The notes under the pieces: model-generated
What the model saw: only the letters and a program-made list of their open reading frames with translations
Databases searched by the model: none
Told to the model about the DNA's origin: nothing
Program-made: the position numbers and the translations under genes
In this document: in pieces, positions 63,302 to 64,000 of the stretch
Position numbering within the stretch: position 1 is the first letter of the stretch
Layout of the letters: each line of letters starts with the position of its first letter
From: Moanibacter sp965226025
Lineage (GTDB): Bacteria; Verrucomicrobiota; Verrucomicrobiia; Opitutales; UBA2987
DNA: 64,000 nt
Direction of reading: 5' to 3'
NCBI GenBank assembly: GCA_965226025.1
Contig: CBDDCD010000003.1
Span: forward strand, 1,178,001-1,242,000

Positions 63302-64000
63302 ATGTCTGGGCGACTACCCATACGTCTACTGATTCCTGACGAGCTGCCGTATTCGGGCGGGATTGAAAGGGTGGCCTATGAGCTTGTCCGGAGGTGGTTG
63401 AAGACGATCGAGAAGATTATCTGGGTGCTACCGGCTGATCGTGTGGAATCGATTCCATGCAGTTTCCCGGATAGTGAGAGACTCTGCGTGGAACCGCTTT
63501 ACCCCTCTTTATCCGGGAGAGCCACTTCTGCACGTGGAATTAGGGAAGGGCTCAAAAGTATCGTACGGCGGGCGCCTATTATGCATAGAGGGGCGCGGAA
63601 AGCGATTAGTCGTATCGTCAGTAATCGTCTTGAGGAATTGGCGGTGCGTCACGAAGCGACCCATTGCTTTACCCTCTACGCACAGCATCAGGGTGTGCCT
63701 GAACTCCGTATCCCTGTCGTCGGCTTGATTCACGATCTAAATTGGAGGTGGTTTCCAGAGAACTTTCCCGAAGGATTCCTGGGGGAATTGGAGAGAGGAA
63801 TCGCCGGATGGATGGAAAAGGCGGATGCAATCGCCACTCCTTCCAAATACACTCGAGATGTACTTATAGAGAATATGCCGGAGTGTGAAGGAAAGATCTC
63901 CACCGTTCCCTGGTCTGCCGAATCTGCAAAGGATGCTTTCTTTTCGGTTAGGCGAACGAATAAGACTCCAACTTTCTACTACCCCGCGGGAGCATTGGCC
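63302..64000 (+). CDS. Glycosyltransferase family 4, C-terminus off the window
   Basis: An ATG at 63302, three bases after the previous stop, starts MSGRLPIRLLIPDELPYSGG then IERVAYELVRRW, the usual GT4 start. VVGLIHDLNWRWFPENFPEG and EKADAIATPSKYTRDVLIEN match the acceptor-domain loop and the interdomain helix. The frame is open at the right edge (233 codons visible); the donor domain is beyond it. Confidence 0.82.
   Translation, partial: MSGRLPIRLLIPDELPYSGGIERVAYELVRRWLKTIEKIIWVLPADRVESIPCSFPDSERLCVEPLYPSLSGRATSARGIREGLKSIVRRAPIMHRGARKAISRIVSNRLEELAVRHEATHCFTLYAQHQGVPELRIPVVGLIHDLNWRWFPENFPEGFLGELERGIAGWMEKADAIATPSKYTRDVLIENMPECEGKISTVPWSAESAKDAFFSVRRTNKTPTFYYPAGALA

Overview
The window looks like chromosomal DNA of a Verrucomicrobiota bacterium, probably class Opitutae. 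This is an inference from several signs. Two surface proteins end in PEP-CTERM anchors (HAF-repeat type and autotransporter-repeat type). One secreted cyclophilin carries a tryptophan-rich C-terminal domain typical of Opitutae. There are several type I sulfatases, ThuA-like and Gfo/Idh/MocA proteins, and a PEP-CTERM/exosortase-style exopolysaccharide locus. Broken genes are unusually dense (about fifteen), including several with clean internal deletions, which suggests active genome decay such as a recent host-associated lifestyle. A few single-base frameshifts in homopolymers could instead be assembly errors.

Region 1 (1-18.0 kb) holds catabolic and secreted-protein genes: a TPR protein, ThuA-like protein, two D-2-hydroxyacid dehydrogenases, an intact sulfatase, a sugar-phosphate isomerase-like TIM barrel, a secreted cyclophilin, a Gfo/Idh/MocA oxidoreductase and a PhyH dioxygenase. 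Interleaved are remnants: a zinc alcohol dehydrogenase with an internal stop, a sulfatase with frameshift and stop, a dead PIN/DUF2281 toxin-antitoxin pair, a truncated Gfo/Idh protein, and three enzymes whose middle is missing. Palindromic repeats lie at 2.2, 3.4, 13.2 and 16.1 kb.

Region 2 (18.4-30.7 kb) is a genomic island in a tRNA-Thr(CGT) gene. A 43-bp sequence covering the 5' half of the tRNA occurs three times (18417, 28583, 30628), giving two tandem elements of 10.2 and 2.0 kb. The first carries a tyrosine recombinase, a coupled unknown protein, an excisionase-like HTH protein, a HUH rolling-circle Rep-like protein and a small beta-rich protein, closed by a strong terminator. An opposing set of genes follows: TIR fragment, two-TM membrane protein, zinc-ribbon/HEPN protein and an unknown protein with a weak ART-like motif. 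This opposing set is the best candidate for an undescribed defence or conflict system. An integron-integrase fragment and a family-10-like glycosidase gene follow. The second element carries a HAF-repeat PEP-CTERM protein.

Region 3 (31-36 kb) has a methyltransferase and a large autotransporter-repeat PEP-CTERM adhesin gene split by an intact IS256-family element.

Region 4 (36.6-64 kb) is an exopolysaccharide/O-antigen cluster. Its left half is largely dead (heparinase-like, flippase, hydrolase, GDP-mannose dehydrogenase remnants) but keeps a WecG-type transferase, an orphan MbtH, an orphan type II thioesterase and a polyprenyl-phosphate sugar transferase. The right half is mostly intact and codirectional: a GbsR/MarR-like regulator, a NusG/RfaH-like antiterminator with an octanucleotide expansion in its start region, GDP-mannose dehydratase, a Wzm/Wzt-type ABC exporter, and a long run of glycosyltransferases and methyltransferases extending past the right edge. 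The dead flippase and intact ABC exporter suggest the cell now relies on ABC-dependent export.
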